A stretch of DNA of 64,000 nucleotides from Fictibacillus arsenicus (GCF_001642935.1 NZ_CP016761.1:1-64000), one strand, 5' to 3'; shown: positions 9,384 to 24,216, counted from the first letter of the stretch. Program-made: numbers and translations. The notes: generated by a model not told the origin, from the sequence alone.

Positions 9384-10397
9384 ATGATTGAAGTGCGTGA
9401 TGTAACGAAAATATATTCCGCTAAAGGAAAAGACATTGTTGGAGTCAAGAATGTTTCACTCACGATAGAAAAGGGTGAGATATTCGGAATTGTCGGCTAC
9501 AGCGGTGCTGGCAAAAGCTCTCTCCTCCGCTGCTTAAATTTACTAGAGAAGCCAACATCAGGCGAAATTTTAATCGACGGTGTCTCCATTACGAAATTAT
9601 CTAAAAAAGAACTACGGGAAGAGCGGCTTAAAATAGGGATGATCTTTCAGCATTTTTATCTTATTAGTGCAAAAACCGTTTATGAAAATATCGCGTTTGC
9701 GTTAAAAGCTGCTGGAAAAAAGAAAGATGAAATTAATCATAAGACTCTTGAGCTCTTACAGATGGTAGGGTTAGAAAATCAAAAGGATCAGTATCCGGCT
9801 CAACTGAGCGGCGGTCAAAAGCAGCGGGTCGGAATTGCACGGGCACTAGCCAACGATCCGAAAGTTTTGCTTTGTGATGAAGCTACTTCAGCTCTTGATC
9901 CCAACACGACAAAAGCTATTCTTTTACTTCTGCAATCCATCAATAAAAAGCTTGGCATCACAATTGTCCTAATCACACATGAGATGGAAGTCGTAAAAGA
10001 GATTTGTCACCGGATGGCAGTGATGCAGGATGGAGAAATCATCGAGACGGGTGATGTTTATAATTTATTTGCACATCCGGAGAAAGAGTTAACGAAAACG
10101 TTTATAAGCAGTGTCATACAGATGAATCTTCCGGAACCGCTATTAAAAGGGCGTAAAGGAGTGGTGATTAAAATTCATTTTAAAGGCGCGATTGCAGAAG
10201 AAGCAGTCGTCTCTGAACTCTTCCAAAACTTTAAGGTAAAAGGAAATATTCTTCACGGAAAGATTGAATACATCCAGGAAACGCCGCTCGGGATTTTTAT
10301 TATGGAACTGATAGGGGAAGAGGCAGAAGTTAAGCGTGCCATAGCTTACATTAAAGACCGAATCGAAAATTTAGAGGTGGTGAAACAAGTTGCTTGA
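9384..10397 (+). CDS. metN: methionine ABC transporter, ATP-binding protein
   Basis: The ATPase of the MetNIQ importer for L- or D-methionine, on the inner face of the membrane. The 337 residues show Walker A GYSGAGKS (38-45), the Q-loop in MIFQHF, signature LSGGQKQR (141-148), Walker B VLLCDE (161-166) and a C-terminal NIL domain (about 255-337) that binds methionine in this family. I chose ATG 9384, 8 bases after AAGGAGG; a TTG six codons upstream overlaps the ribosome site. It overlaps metI by 8 bases. B. subtilis keeps metNPQ elsewhere on its chromosome. Confidence 0.97.
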   Translation: MIEVRDVTKIYSAKGKDIVGVKNVSLTIEKGEIFGIVGYSGAGKSSLLRCLNLLEKPTSGEILIDGVSITKLSKKELREERLKIGMIFQHFYLISAKTVYENIAFALKAAGKKKDEINHKTLELLQMVGLENQKDQYPAQLSGGQKQRVGIARALANDPKVLLCDEATSALDPNTTKAILLLLQSINKKLGITIVLITHEMEVVKEICHRMAVMQDGEIIETGDVYNLFAHPEKELTKTFISSVIQMNLPEPLLKGRKGVVIKIHFKGAIAEEAVVSELFQNFKVKGNILHGKIEYIQETPLGIFIMELIGEEAEVKRAIAYIKDRIENLEVVKQVA

Positions 10398-11052
10398 TTC
10401 TTTGTACAGCATCCTGCCAGATTTGAATAAAGCATTTTTTGAGACATTGTATATGGTCGCGATCTCTTTAGGTGTTTCTCTGATCGTCGGCCTTCCATTA
10501 GGAGTAGCCCTGTTTGTTACAGACAAAGGATTATTGTTTGAAAACGTCTGGATTAAACAAATTGCAGGTATTTTAGTTAATCTGATCCGATCAGTACCTT
10601 TTATCATTCTTCTCGTAGCTCTGCTGCCTTTAACTCAGCTGATTACGGGTACGACGATCGGTCCAACTGCAGCGTCAGTATCATTGTCTGTAGCCGCTAT
10701 TCCATTCTTCGCACGTCTAGTCGAAACCTCATTAAGGGAGATCGATAAAGGTGTGATTGAAGCGGCGGTTGCCGTAGGAGCAACGCCATGGATGATCATC
10801 CGAGAAGTGCTGCTTCCTGAAGCGAAACCTGGAATCGTTCAAGCGATTACGGTCACAGCAATAAGTTTATTAGGCTACTCTGCAATGGCAGGTATTGTAG
10901 GTGGCGGAGGAATCGGTGACTTTGCGATTCGATTCGGCTATTACAGATACGACAACACAATAATGTTTACAACGGTTGTTCTGCTGATTGTCATTGTGCA
11001 GCTTATGCAGGTTATTGGTGACGGAGTAGCTCGAGCGGTAAATAAAAGATAA
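10390..11052 (+). CDS. metI: methionine ABC transporter, permease
   Basis: The membrane channel subunit of the methionine importer. The 220 residues form about five hydrophobic segments. The EAA coupling motif (EAAVAVGATPWMIIREVLLP) contacts MetN. The start is TTG 10390 inside the end of metN, with AGAGGTGG upstream. metQ follows after 15 bases. Confidence 0.96.
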   Translation: MLDSLYSILPDLNKAFFETLYMVAISLGVSLIVGLPLGVALFVTDKGLLFENVWIKQIAGILVNLIRSVPFIILLVALLPLTQLITGTTIGPTAASVSLSVAAIPFFARLVETSLREIDKGVIEAAVAVGATPWMIIREVLLPEAKPGIVQAITVTAISLLGYSAMAGIVGGGGIGDFAIRFGYYRYDNTIMFTTVVLLIVIVQLMQVIGDGVARAVNKR

Positions 11053-11067
11053 AAAAGGGGATTCAAC

Positions 11068-11883
11068 ATGAAAAAAATAATACTTACACTATTCACTGCA
11101 ATTGCTGTACTGGTTTTAGCTGCTTGCTCTTCCACATCAGGGGCATCAAAAGATAAAGAAGTTACCCTTGGAGCAACTGCTGGTCCTTACACAGATATGG
11201 TAAACAAAGCGATAAAACCCTCTTTAGAGAAAAAAGGCTATAAAGTAAAGGTTGTTGAATTCAGCGATTATATCCAGCCAAACTTAGCGCTTTCTAAAGG
11301 TGACCTCGATGCAAACCTTTTTCAGCACAAAGTGTATATGGAAAATTTCGCAAAAGAAAAGAATCTTAAGCTTTCTGAAGTTGTAATTGTTCCTACTGCC
11401 CCAATGGGACTGTATTCTAATAAGTTTAAATCGATAGAAGAGATAAAAGAAGGAAGCACGCTTGCGATTCCTAATGATCCTGTGAACTTAGCACGTACGT
11501 TAATCATGCTTGAAGATGCTGAACTTATTACGATAAAAGAAAACATCAATCAGCTGACCGCGTCCGAAAAAGATATTAAAGACAATCCGAAAAACTTAAA
11601 CTTTAAACCGTTAGAGGCAGCCCAGCTTCCGCGTGCCGTACAAAGTGCGGATGTTGCTGCGGTGCCAGGAAACTTTGCACTCGCTGCAAAAATGGATCTC
11701 CTGGACGCGCTTCAGCTTGAAAATATGCCTGATACGTATCGGAATCGTGTAGTTGTGAATACAAAAGATCTTGAATCGGCATTTGCAAAAGATATAAAAG
11801 AAGTAGTGGAATCCAAAGAATTTGAAGAAGTAATCGATAAAGAGTTCAAAGGCTTCGGCAAGCCTGAATGGATGAAAAAATAA
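11068..11883 (+). CDS. metQ: methionine-binding lipoprotein
   Basis: The substrate-binding lipoprotein of MetNIQ, anchored on the outer face of the membrane. Its signal ends in the lipobox LVLAAC, with lipidated Cys20, followed by a serine-rich linker. The NlpA/MetQ fold is recognisable from VTLGATAGPYTDMV and LDANLFQH. At 271 residues the length is typical. It is the last gene of the SAM-riboswitch operon and is followed by repeat copy B. Confidence 0.96.
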   Translation: MKKIILTLFTAIAVLVLAACSSTSGASKDKEVTLGATAGPYTDMVNKAIKPSLEKKGYKVKVVEFSDYIQPNLALSKGDLDANLFQHKVYMENFAKEKNLKLSEVVIVPTAPMGLYSNKFKSIEEIKEGSTLAIPNDPVNLARTLIMLEDAELITIKENINQLTASEKDIKDNPKNLNFKPLEAAQLPRAVQSADVAAVPGNFALAAKMDLLDALQLENMPDTYRNRVVVNTKDLESAFAKDIKEVVESKEFEEVIDKEFKGFGKPEWMKK

Positions 11884-11885
11884 TT

Positions 11886-12070
11886 TTTCGTAGAAGTGGT
11901 TGATTTCCACTCCAGGGTATTCGCTTTCCGCGGGGCGTGCGCTGAGCCTCCTTGGTGCTATGCACCATTAGGAGTCTCACCTGTCCCGCTGATCCCGCAG
12001 GAGTCTCGCACCTTGCGCTCCAATCAACTTGTCACTGATGAACATTCAAACATCAATCCTTTAGAATAGA
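11886..12070 (-). repeat. dispersed hairpin element, copy B
   Basis: Minus-strand copy; core 11899-12029. Read on the minus strand it has GTTGATTGGAGCG, CTCCTGCGGGATCAGCGGG, GGTGAGACTCCT, a GGTGC/GCACC inner stem, AGGAGGCTCA and the CCCCGCGGAAAG block. The end corresponding to TTCTAAAGGATTG is at 12050-12070. Confidence 0.85.
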
Positions 12071-12084
12071 GCCAAAGATAAACA

Positions 12085-12124
12085 AAAGCCCCAGCTCAAA
12101 TCATATTGAGCAAGGGGCTTTTTA
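12085..12124. terminator. bidirectional terminator between metQ and dck
   Basis: AAGCCCC-A-GCTCAA / TTGAGC-AA-GGGGCTT with A and T runs on either side. It can serve metNIQ (plus) and dgk-dck (minus). Confidence 0.85.
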
Positions 12125-12126
12125 CC

Positions 12127-12795
12127 TTATAAACGAACTTCTCTTTTCGCTTCGATTTTTTGTGCAATTTTCCCTACGATATGATCGATCGATTCAGGGT
12201 TTTCTCGAAGGTCATAGTCGTTAATGTTTACACGGAGTACCGGACATGAGTTAAAAGATGCGATCCACTTTTCATAGCGGTCGTACATTTCTTCCCAATA
12301 CGATACAGGCGTCTCCTGCTCCATCTTGCGTCCTCGCTTTTGAATACGAGCTAAAATGTCATCTAAAGAACCTTCCAGATAAATCAAACAATCCGGCTGA
12401 GGGAAGTAAGGTGTCATCACCATTGCTTCAAAAAGGTGGGTATATGTATCATAGTCTACCTCGGACATATTCCCTTTATCATAATGCATGCGGGCAAAAA
12501 TGCCTGTATCTTCATAGATGGAACGATCCTGAACGAATCCACCGCCATAATCAAACATTCTTTTTTGTTCTTTAAATCGTTCAGCTAAAAAGAAAATTTG
12601 CAGATGGAAGCTCCATCGTTTGAAATCATGATAGAAATTTTCTAAGTATGGATTGTTGTCGACCTTTTCCATTGATGTGCGGAAATTTAATTTATTTGCA
12701 AGAGCGTTGGTCAATGTTGATTTACCTGCACCAACCATACCTGCTACTGTAATTACAGCATCATTTGGAATGCCGTATTGGATGAGCTTGTTCAT
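12127..12795 (-). CDS. dck: deoxyadenosine/deoxycytidine kinase
   Basis: Phosphorylates deoxyadenosine and deoxycytidine for nucleoside salvage. The 222-residue P-loop deoxynucleoside kinase has GMVGAGKST at residues 19-27, the DRS motif (VQDRSIYED) with the catalytic and substrate-arginine residues, and a LID with RGRKME. It follows the B. subtilis Dck sequence closely through NPYLENFYHDFKRWSFHLQ. Its ATG overlaps the stop of dgk (ATGA), giving translational coupling. Confidence 0.95.
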   Translation of the reverse strand: MNKLIQYGIPNDAVITVAGMVGAGKSTLTNALANKLNFRTSMEKVDNNPYLENFYHDFKRWSFHLQIFFLAERFKEQKRMFDYGGGFVQDRSIYEDTGIFARMHYDKGNMSEVDYDTYTHLFEAMVMTPYFPQPDCLIYLEGSLDDILARIQKRGRKMEQETPVSYWEEMYDRYEKWIASFNSCPVLRVNINDYDLRENPESIDHIVGKIAQKIEAKREVRL

Positions 12796-13433
12796 TTTGC
12801 AACTTCTCCTTTTTTCAAAGTTGCATCTATTAAGGATAAGATTTTCTCTTTATCCGTTTCATACGCAACAAAATCTAACTCGTCTCCATTGAAAGTCAGC
12901 ACCGGAATTTCAGGATGCTGTCTTTTAAAGGCGGACATGAATGTATCATAGTCAGCAGCAAGCTGTTCTAAGTATGCAGGCTCCATGTTTTGTTCAATAA
13001 ACCGCCCGCGCTTTCTAACGCGTTCTAACAAAGTATCGAGGCTGGCATTTAAGTATATGATCATGTTCGGTACAGGCATATCTTCTGTTAAGATATCAAA
13101 GCACTGCATGTATTTATTGTAATGACGGTCTTTTAGCGTACGACCGGCAAAGATTCTGTTCTTAAAAATATGATAATCGGAAACGACAGGTATTTGTTTC
13201 GCTAAATATTGATCTTGAATATCTTCAAGCTGTTTATACCTGTTGCATAGAAAGAACATCTCGGTTTGAAAACTCCACTCATCGATATCGTCGTAAAATT
13301 TTCCGAGAAAAGGATTCTCTTCTACAATTTCCTCTAATAATTGAAATTCAAAGTGCTCAGCAATGGCTTTTGCCAATGATGTTTTCCCTACGCCAATCGG
13401 CCCTTCAACCGCGATAAAGGGGGTTGAACTCAT
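12792..13433 (-). CDS. dgk: deoxyguanosine kinase
   Basis: Phosphorylates deoxyguanosine for salvage and is the first gene of a two-gene minus-strand operon. The 213 residues have the P-loop GPIGVGKT (11-18) and the family block EENPFLGKFYDD. The DRS position reads SDYHIFKNRIFAGRTL, as in Bacillus Dgk (DYHIYKN), which separates it from Dck. A GGGAGGAAAAGG ribosome site precedes ATG 13433. Confidence 0.95.
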   Translation of the reverse strand: MSSTPFIAVEGPIGVGKTSLAKAIAEHFEFQLLEEIVEENPFLGKFYDDIDEWSFQTEMFFLCNRYKQLEDIQDQYLAKQIPVVSDYHIFKNRIFAGRTLKDRHYNKYMQCFDILTEDMPVPNMIIYLNASLDTLLERVRKRGRFIEQNMEPAYLEQLAADYDTFMSAFKRQHPEIPVLTFNGDELDFVAYETDKEKILSLIDATLKKGEVAK

Positions 13434-13550
13434 CTTCCTTTTCCTCCCTTTCTGTTAACAAAACGAAAAATTACAGACAAAGAATATTGTAGCACACGTT
13501 TGGAAAAGGTGGATAGATTATCGGTAAAATTAATCGATAATCACAACTTC

Positions 13551-14153
13551 TTAATAGATTTTTCTTTGTTTGCTTTTATTAGCTTGCTCGATTATTGCAG
13601 TTAGATCTAATTCTTCACTAAGACTTATATCGGCATCAAGTGTTTTTTTCATTAATATTAACGCTCTTTCATTGTCTTCTTCTATATTAGATGCTGTACA
13701 ATCAGATGGTGCATATATATCGAATCCGCGCATATAGGCGTCATTGGCTGTAAAGAGGACACAGATATTACCTGCAACTCCGCAAATAATCAGTGTTAGG
13801 ACGTTAAGATCGTTTAATAAAGTGGATAAAGGCGTTGAAAAGAATCCAGAGTGCTTTGGTTTTATTACGAAATAGTCGTCATCGTCTGGCTGCAGCTTTT
13901 TTACGAACTCCCCGCCATCTTGTTGCATGCAGTACTCGACGAGTTTTTGTTTATCGGACTGCCATTGTCCGAAATTATCATTTACATAAATAACAGGTAT
14001 CCCTTCTTTTTTTGCCCGTTTTTTTAGTTTTGATATTTTTTCTGCGATAGGAGCAGATGTTTTTAATAATAGAGGAGCTTCAGGAAAATTAAAGTCATTA
14101 ATTACGTCAATAATAAGCATGGCGACAGGGATCTTGTTTTCATTCTGAGTCAT
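13551..14153 (-). CDS. yaaI: isochorismatase-family cysteine hydrolase
   Basis: A 200-residue isochorismatase-like hydrolase. The expected catalytic Asp16 is in LIIDVINDF, Lys98 in VIKPKHSGF and Cys131 in CGVAGNIC, so it looks active. The family cleaves amides, ethers or nicotinamide, and the substrate cannot be told from sequence. It occupies the place of B. subtilis yaaI (between dgk and tadA). The sporulation gene yaaH that B. subtilis has here is absent. Confidence 0.85.
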   Translation of the reverse strand: MTQNENKIPVAMLIIDVINDFNFPEAPLLLKTSAPIAEKISKLKKRAKKEGIPVIYVNDNFGQWQSDKQKLVEYCMQQDGGEFVKKLQPDDDDYFVIKPKHSGFFSTPLSTLLNDLNVLTLIICGVAGNICVLFTANDAYMRGFDIYAPSDCTASNIEEDNERALILMKKTLDADISLSEELDLTAIIEQANKSKQRKIY

Positions 14154-14187
14154 AGATGTCCCTCTCCTTTATTTTTTATATATGTTC

Positions 14188-15045
<858 letters not shown>

Positions 15046-15098
15046 GGCTTGTACGGTTGATTTTTAATGACAGGCATAGTATACTAAATCTTGCACAT

Positions 15099-15126
15099 TT
15101 GATTGTGCATCTAACAATGTTATACA
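15099..15126 (+). promoter_or_regulatory. likely promoter of the SRP RNA
   Basis: TTGATT, 16 bases, TATACA, giving a start near 15133. A second candidate (TTGATT 15057-15062, 17 bases, TATACT 15080-15085) would give a precursor about 40 bases longer. Confidence 0.5.
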
Positions 15127-15129
15127 CTT

Positions 15130-15399
15130 TGTCGCGCTAGATGGGGAGGTAGCGGTGCCCTGTACTCGCAATCCGCTGTAGCGAGGTTGAATTCCTCTCC
15201 TCGGTTAGTTCAACGTATGGCCGACGGACGTAAGTGGTGTTGATGTCCGGGTCCTGCGCAACGGAGACCCATGAACCCTGTCAGGTCCGGAAGGAAGCAG
15301 CAGTAAGTGGATCACTTCGTGTGCCGTGGGGCAACCTGGACTGAGCTAACTGCGTCTGTACGCATAGGTTGACTATTCCAAAGAGAGGTGCGCGGCATT
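15130..15399 (+). ncRNA. scr: signal recognition particle RNA (scRNA, large Bacillus type)
   Basis: An RNA of about 270 bases with the invariant SRP domain IV: GTCAGGTCCGGAAGGAAGCAGCAGTAA (15279 onward, quoted in part as GGAAGGAAGCAGCA). The 5' Alu domain begins GGGGAGGTAGCGGTGCCCTG, and the ends pair, including the GAGGTGCGCG terminus. It scaffolds Ffh and targets nascent membrane and secreted proteins. Its position between tadA and dnaX matches B. subtilis scr. Ends are approximate. Confidence 0.95.
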
Positions 15400-15415
15400 C
15401 TAATATATAAACAAT

Positions 15416-15446
15416 AACTCATCCTTGTCTCAGGGGTGAGTTTTTT
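15416..15446 (+). terminator. SRP RNA terminator
   Basis: AACTCATCC / GGGGTGAGTT stem (one G-T) followed by TTTTT. Confidence 0.85.
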
Positions 15447-15500
15447 GTAATGTTTCAGTATAATAAAGAGAGAATGAAGTGATTTTAGGGAGGCAAAGGG

Positions 15501-17210
15501 ATGAGTTATCAGGCACTCTACCGTGTATGGAGACCGCAAAGCTTTGAAGATGTGGTCGGGCAGGAACACATTACGAAAACGATTCAAAACGCCTTGATGC
15601 AGGACAAGCTTTCCCATGCCTACCTGTTTTCAGGACCACGAGGAACGGGAAAAACAAGCGCAGCCAAGATTATTGCTAAAGCCGTTAACTGCGAGCGTGC
15701 TCCAGTGTCCGAGCCTTGCAATGAATGTGATGCATGCAGAGGCATAACGAACGGAACCATTTCTGATGTACTTGAAATCGATGCAGCTTCAAACACAGGC
15801 GTTGATGATATTCGTGACATACGGGATAAGGTTAAGTTTGCTCCTTCATCGGTAACGTACAAAGTCTATATTATTGATGAAGTACATATGTTATCCACTG
15901 GGGCGTTTAATGCTTTATTAAAAACGCTGGAAGAACCGCCAAGTCATGTTATTTTTATTTTAGCAACGACAGAGCCGCATAAAATCCCAGCTACGATTGT
16001 TTCAAGGTGCCAGCGCTTTGATTTTAAGCGGATTTCATCTCAGTCTATTATCGGACGGATGAAAAAGGTCGTCGACGCAAACGGGACAGAAGTCGAAGAA
16101 GAAGCATTGCAATTACTGGCTCGTGCTGCTGAAGGCGGTATGCGTGACGCATTAAGTCTGTTAGACCAGGCAATCTCCTACAGCGATGAGAAGGTACGGG
16201 TAGAGGACGTTCTATCTGTAACAGGATCAGCTTCCCAAAAGCATCTTTCAGATATGGCAGAAGCATTTTTAGAAAAAGATGTCTCCAAAGCTCTCACGAT
16301 TTCATCAGATCTTTTACAAGAAGGAAAGGATCCTGTCCGTTTCTTAGGAGATCTGATCTATTACTATAGAGACATGCTTCTGTATAAAGCGGCGCCTCAG
16401 CTTGAAGAGCTATTGGAGCGTGTTTCGACAGATGAGTCGTTTGAACATCTAGCCTCATCGACTGAAACAGAAAGTATCTATTCGATCATCAGTCAATTGA
16501 ACCAGGCTCAGCAAGAGATGAAATGGACCAATCATCCTAAAATCTTTTTAGAAACTACGTTCATTAAAATATGTTATCAAAAACAAGCAGGTGGTTTGGC
16601 ACAGGCGGAGTATCCTTCTGTTGAACCTCTTTTGCAAAGAATTGAACAGCTTGAGCAGGAACTATCTAAGATGAAGCAAGGCGGATGGGCTCAAAGCGGC
16701 TCTAGTTCTTCCGAGCAGGAAACACCTAAAGAAAAAAGGGTTATTCGAACACAAGGCGGAGCATCCCATGGTCAAGTAAAAGAGATGCTGAAAAAAGCAA
16801 AAAAACCAAACCTCGTGCAATTAAAAGGCATGTGGGACGAAATTTTAGATAAGATCCGCTCGGAAAAAGTAAGCGCCTATGCACTGCTGTCTGGAGCAGA
16901 ACCAGTAGCATGTTCAGATCAATTATTCCTGCTATCATTTCAGCACGAAATTCACAGGCAGATGGCTTCACAAGATAACAACAGAAGCTATGTTGAAGGG
17001 GCAGTTTATAGTACAATAGGAAAGAACCTGTCCATGCTGTCCATTTTGGATCCGGAATGGCAGAAACTAAAAGCTGAATTCATTAAAGAGCAACAGCAAG
17101 GCCAGCCGTCTGCTGAAGAGCAGAAAACAAAAGATGATCCACTTATTACAGAAGCGATCAAATTGGTTGGCGATGATTTAATTGAGATAAAAGAAGAAGA
17201 GAACGAATAA
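15501..17210 (+). CDS. dnaX: DNA polymerase III subunits gamma/tau
   Basis: The clamp-loader ATPase that loads the beta clamp and couples polymerase to helicase. The 569 residues show Walker A GPRGTGKT (45-52), a four-cysteine zinc module ([16 protein letters not shown]), Walker B in [10 protein letters not shown], and sensor and SRC motifs ([11 protein letters not shown]). A variable C-terminal tau region follows. AGGGAGG precedes ATG 15501. It heads dnaX-ebfC-recR-yaaL, with ebfC 14 bases downstream. Confidence 0.98.
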   Translation: MSYQALYRVWRPQSFEDVVGQEHITKTIQNALMQDKLSHAYLFSGPRGTGKTSAAKIIAKAVNCERAPVSEPCNECDACRGITNGTISDVLEIDAASNTGVDDIRDIRDKVKFAPSSVTYKVYIIDEVHMLSTGAFNALLKTLEEPPSHVIFILATTEPHKIPATIVSRCQRFDFKRISSQSIIGRMKKVVDANGTEVEEEALQLLARAAEGGMRDALSLLDQAISYSDEKVRVEDVLSVTGSASQKHLSDMAEAFLEKDVSKALTISSDLLQEGKDPVRFLGDLIYYYRDMLLYKAAPQLEELLERVSTDESFEHLASSTETESIYSIISQLNQAQQEMKWTNHPKIFLETTFIKICYQKQAGGLAQAEYPSVEPLLQRIEQLEQELSKMKQGGWAQSGSSSSEQETPKEKRVIRTQGGASHGQVKEMLKKAKKPNLVQLKGMWDEILDKIRSEKVSAYALLSGAEPVACSDQLFLLSFQHEIHRQMASQDNNRSYVEGAVYSTIGKNLSMLSILDPEWQKLKAEFIKEQQQGQPSAEEQKTKDDPLITEAIKLVGDDLIEIKEEENE

Positions 17211-17224
17211 GGAGGAGTTTTAAG

Positions 17225-17539
17225 ATGAAAGGCAACATGAACAATATGATGAAACAAATGCAAAAAATGCAGCGTGATATGGCAAAGGCTCAAGAGGAGT
17301 TAAAAGATAAAGTAATCGAAGGTACTGCTGGCGGCGGAATGGTTACTGTTAAAGCTAACGGCCATAAAGAGATCGTTGATATTGTGATTAAAGAGGAAGT
17401 TGTAGACCCGGATGATATTGAAATGCTTCAAGACCTTGTGTTAGCGGCTACGAACGATGCACTTAAGAAAGTAGACGAAATGGTTTCACAAGACATGGGC
17501 AAATTCACTAAAGGGCTAAACATTCCTGGTTTATTCTAG
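17225..17539 (+). CDS. ebfC: nucleoid-associated protein, YbaB/EbfC family
   Basis: A 104-residue small dimeric DNA-binding protein (YaaK in B. subtilis). The N-terminus is a methionine-rich amphipathic helix ([16 protein letters not shown]), followed by the conserved beta strands [22 protein letters not shown] site precedes ATG 17225. It is in the dnaX-recR operon, a pairing conserved across bacteria. Confidence 0.94.
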   Translation: MKGNMNNMMKQMQKMQRDMAKAQEELKDKVIEGTAGGGMVTVKANGHKEIVDIVIKEEVVDPDDIEMLQDLVLAATNDALKKVDEMVSQDMGKFTKGLNIPGLF

Positions 17540-17548
17540 GAGTTATTC

Positions 17549-18145
17549 ATGTATTATCCTGAACCGATATCAAAACTGATTGAAAGCTTTATGAAATTGC
17601 CGGGCATCGGACCGAAAACGGCGGTTCGCCTGGCATTTTTCGTATTGGATATGAAAGAAGATGACGTTCTCGACTTTGGCCGTGCGCTGGTCAATGCAAA
17701 ACGGCAGCTAATCTATTGTTCCAATTGTTTTCATATTACTGACCGTGATCCTTGTATGATCTGCGATGATTCTAGCAGAGACCGTTCGACTATTTGTGTC
17801 GTACATGATTCAAAAGACGTTATCGCAATGGAAAAAATGAAAGAATTCCGAGGTCTTTATCACGTTCTTCACGGAGCGATCTCTCCTATGGATGGTATTG
17901 GTCCTGAAGACATAAAAATCGCTGAGCTCTTAAAACGTTTGACTGACGAAGGAGTTCAGGAGATTATTATGGCGACGGATCCAAATATTGAAGGAGAAGC
18001 AACGGCTATGTATATGGCACGGCTTCTAAAACCCACAGGTATTAAAATTACCCGTATCGCTCATGGACTCCCAGTTGGCGGGGACTTAGAATACGCGGAC
18101 GAAGTTACACTATCCAAAGCGCTTGAAGGCAGAAGAGAAATCTAA
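17549..18145 (+). CDS. recR: recombination mediator RecR
   Basis: Acts with RecF and RecO to load RecA at gaps. At 198 residues it has the usual length. A helix-hairpin-helix ([13 protein letters not shown]) is followed by a four-Cys zinc finger ([16 protein letters not shown]) and a Toprim domain ending in the Walker-B-like segment. Its ATG lies 9 bases after the ebfC stop. Confidence 0.97.
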   Translation: MYYPEPISKLIESFMKLPGIGPKTAVRLAFFVLDMKEDDVLDFGRALVNAKRQLIYCSNCFHITDRDPCMICDDSSRDRSTICVVHDSKDVIAMEKMKEFRGLYHVLHGAISPMDGIGPEDIKIAELLKRLTDEGVQEIIMATDPNIEGEATAMYMARLLKPTGIKITRIAHGLPVGGDLEYADEVTLSKALEGRREI

Positions 18146-18162
18146 CTAAAGGGGTTTGCTAC

Positions 18163-18387
18163 ATGTTTTTTTCCCGTAAAGGGCGCTTGAAGCGGTCCGG
18201 AGATCAACAGTTGCTCCAAAGTCTTGATGAATTAAAAATAGAATGGATGCATCAGAAAGAAATGGTGGAACGCAGTGTCGAACCATCAGAAGAAGTGATT
18301 TTTAAACTTCAATTAGCAGAATCTAAATATTTCTTCTTATTAAAAGAAGCTAAAAAAAGAAATGTAACGACCAGCAGATTAAAATAA
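18163..18387 (+). CDS. yaaL: YaaL family small protein
   Basis: A 74-residue charged protein (DUF2508/YaaL) of unknown function, conserved between recR and bofA in Bacillus. No membrane segment; mostly helical with many K/E residues. AAAGGGG precedes ATG 18163. The terminator stem downstream overlaps its stop codon. Confidence 0.88.
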   Translation: MFFSRKGRLKRSGDQQLLQSLDELKIEWMHQKEMVERSVEPSEEVIFKLQLAESKYFFLLKEAKKRNVTTSRLK

Positions 18388-18402
18388 CTGCTGGTCTTTT
18401 TT
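18369..18402 (+). terminator. terminator of dnaX-yaaL operon
   Basis: GACCAGCAG / CTGCTGGTC perfect 9-bp stem, then TTTTTT. The upstream arm is the end of the yaaL reading frame. Confidence 0.9.
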
Positions 18403-18414
18403 ATGGACAACTCC

Positions 18415-18422
18415 CATACAAT
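18415..18422 (+). promoter_or_regulatory. possible SigE -10 element of bofA
   Basis: CATACAAT matches the SigE -10 consensus CATACAHT exactly. The -35 region is poor. bofA is a mother-cell gene, so SigE use is plausible. The same octamer type (CATACATT) precedes yabP. Confidence 0.4.
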
Positions 18423-18465
18423 GACTAGTAAATAAAACTGGATGTATGTATAGGAGGTTTAAACA

Positions 18466-18732
18466 GTGGAGCCTATTACTGTAATCGCAATACTTGGAAC
18501 TATCATATTCGTTCTCTTGCTCGCCGGTGCTCCAATGCGCCCTTTAAGGTGGCTTGGATTTGGAATCACACGTTTTTGTATTGGGGCTTTGCTTCTTTTC
18601 CTATTAAATGCGATCGGCAATTCCTACGATATACACATTCCCATCAATATGTTCACAGCACTAATATCAGGAATAGCAGGCCTGCCAGGATTAGCATCAC
18701 TAGTCGCGATCGAGTTTTTCATTTTAGGATAG
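18466..18732 (+). CDS. bofA: sigma-K processing inhibitor BofA
   Basis: An 88-residue integral membrane protein. With SpoIVFA it holds the SpoIVFB protease inactive, so pro-sigma-K is cut only after a forespore signal. Hydrophobic segments cover about residues 3-22, 28-48 and 60-85. The family C-terminus (NMFTALISGIAGLPGLASLVAIEFF) is conserved. AGGAGG precedes the GTG at 18466. It lies just upstream of an rrn operon, as in B. subtilis. Confidence 0.95.
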   Translation: MEPITVIAILGTIIFVLLLAGAPMRPLRWLGFGITRFCIGALLLFLLNAIGNSYDIHIPINMFTALISGIAGLPGLASLVAIEFFILG

Positions 18733-18765
18733 AATTCGTCATAAAAGGTAATGCCGTTGATCGGT

Positions 18766-18800
18766 CCAGAGGCTGGGACACAAGCCTTCTGGGCTTTTTT
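18766..18800 (+). terminator. bofA terminator
   Basis: CCAGAGGCT / AGCCTTCTGG imperfect stem, then GGCTTTTTTT. Confidence 0.75.
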
Positions 18801-18832
18801 TATTAAAAACAAAAATAATTTCAAAATAGCTA

Positions 18833-18861
18833 TTGACCCTGCTTGTGAAGCGTGATATATT
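18833..18861 (+). promoter_or_regulatory. rrn operon promoter
   Basis: TTGACC, 17 bases, TATATT, about 130 bases before the 16S gene. This is the only strong promoter I see; a second tandem rrn promoter is not obvious. Confidence 0.75.
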
Positions 18862-18908
18862 ATTAAAGTCGCCAAAACGAGCGGCGCACTAAACGAGTTT
18901 TACAACAA

Positions 18909-18926
18909 GTTCTTTGAAAACTGAAC
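18909..18926 (+). promoter_or_regulatory. rrn boxA-type antitermination element
   Basis: GTTCTTTGAAAACTGAAC matches the Bacillus rrn leader boxA region, recognised by NusB-NusE. A related GTTCTTTGAAAACTAGAT is in the 16S-23S spacer at 20671-20688. Confidence 0.7.
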
Positions 18927-18991
18927 AAAAGCAAAGGTAAGGAATTAAGAATTAATTCCGTCAGTTTTAAAACTAGAGCAAGTCAAACACT

Positions 18992-23715
<4,724 letters not shown>

Positions 23716-23806
23716 ATATTGTATGAAACGTTTGGAAACGTCGTATCTAGTTTTGAGAGAACAACCTCTCAAACTTAATAAAATCATGGTTAACGTCATG
23801 GTTAGG

Positions 23807-23922
23807 TCTAGTGATGATGGCGAAGAGGTCACACCCGTTCCCATACCGAACACGGAAGTTAAGCTCTTCAGCGCCGATGGTAGTTGGGGGTCTCCCCCTG
23901 TTAGAGTAGGACGTCGCTAGGC
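23807..23922 (+). rRNA. 5S ribosomal RNA
   Basis: Identical in sequence to the copy at 165-280. The 23S-5S spacers of the two operons are also nearly identical, differing only by a few bases (TTAAAC against TTAATATTGT) next to the 23S end, which suggests gene conversion. Confidence 0.96.
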
Positions 23923-23928
23923 AATGAG

Positions 23929-23959
23929 GAAGATGGATGAAGATCCATCTTCTTTTTTT
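23929..23959 (+). terminator. rrn operon terminator
   Basis: Same 10-bp GAAGATGGAT hairpin and T7 as at 287-317. Confidence 0.95.
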
Positions 23960-24079
23960 GTGTTAAAAAGAAAGAAAACAACAGCTTTTTTATAGAAAAT
24001 CCATGCTGGTTACATAAAAGAAGTAAAGTTGAGGCGGGAAACGACTAGTAGATGAGGTTCAAAAACAGTAATCGAACCG

Positions 24080-24160
24080 TTACAAGTCTTCAACAACCAC
24101 TTATAAGTCTTCAAATAAATTTATAGGTCTTCAAATTTTTTTATAAAAAATTTTTAAGTC
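24080..24160 (+). repeat. 20-bp tandem array, unit TTATAAGTCTTCAAAT
   Basis: Units start at 24080 (21 bp), 24101, 24121 and 24141. The core TTAYARGTCTTCAA is related to TTTATGAGCCTTC of the array at 411-490. It lies in the gene-free stretch 23960-24600, which otherwise holds only the next array. Confidence 0.75.
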
Positions 24161-24216
24161 TCTATCTTAAATCGGAGAATATCAGCGGTGAAGAAAATAG
24201 CTGATCGACCTCACTG

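Noticed and set aside
11603-11910. Overlapping minus-strand frames across metQ
   Set aside because: Antisense shadows of a well-supported lipoprotein gene, with no independent signals.
15501-17210. Programmed frameshift in dnaX as in E. coli
   Set aside because: No slippery heptamer with a following hairpin stood out, and the Bacillus gene is normally read as one product.
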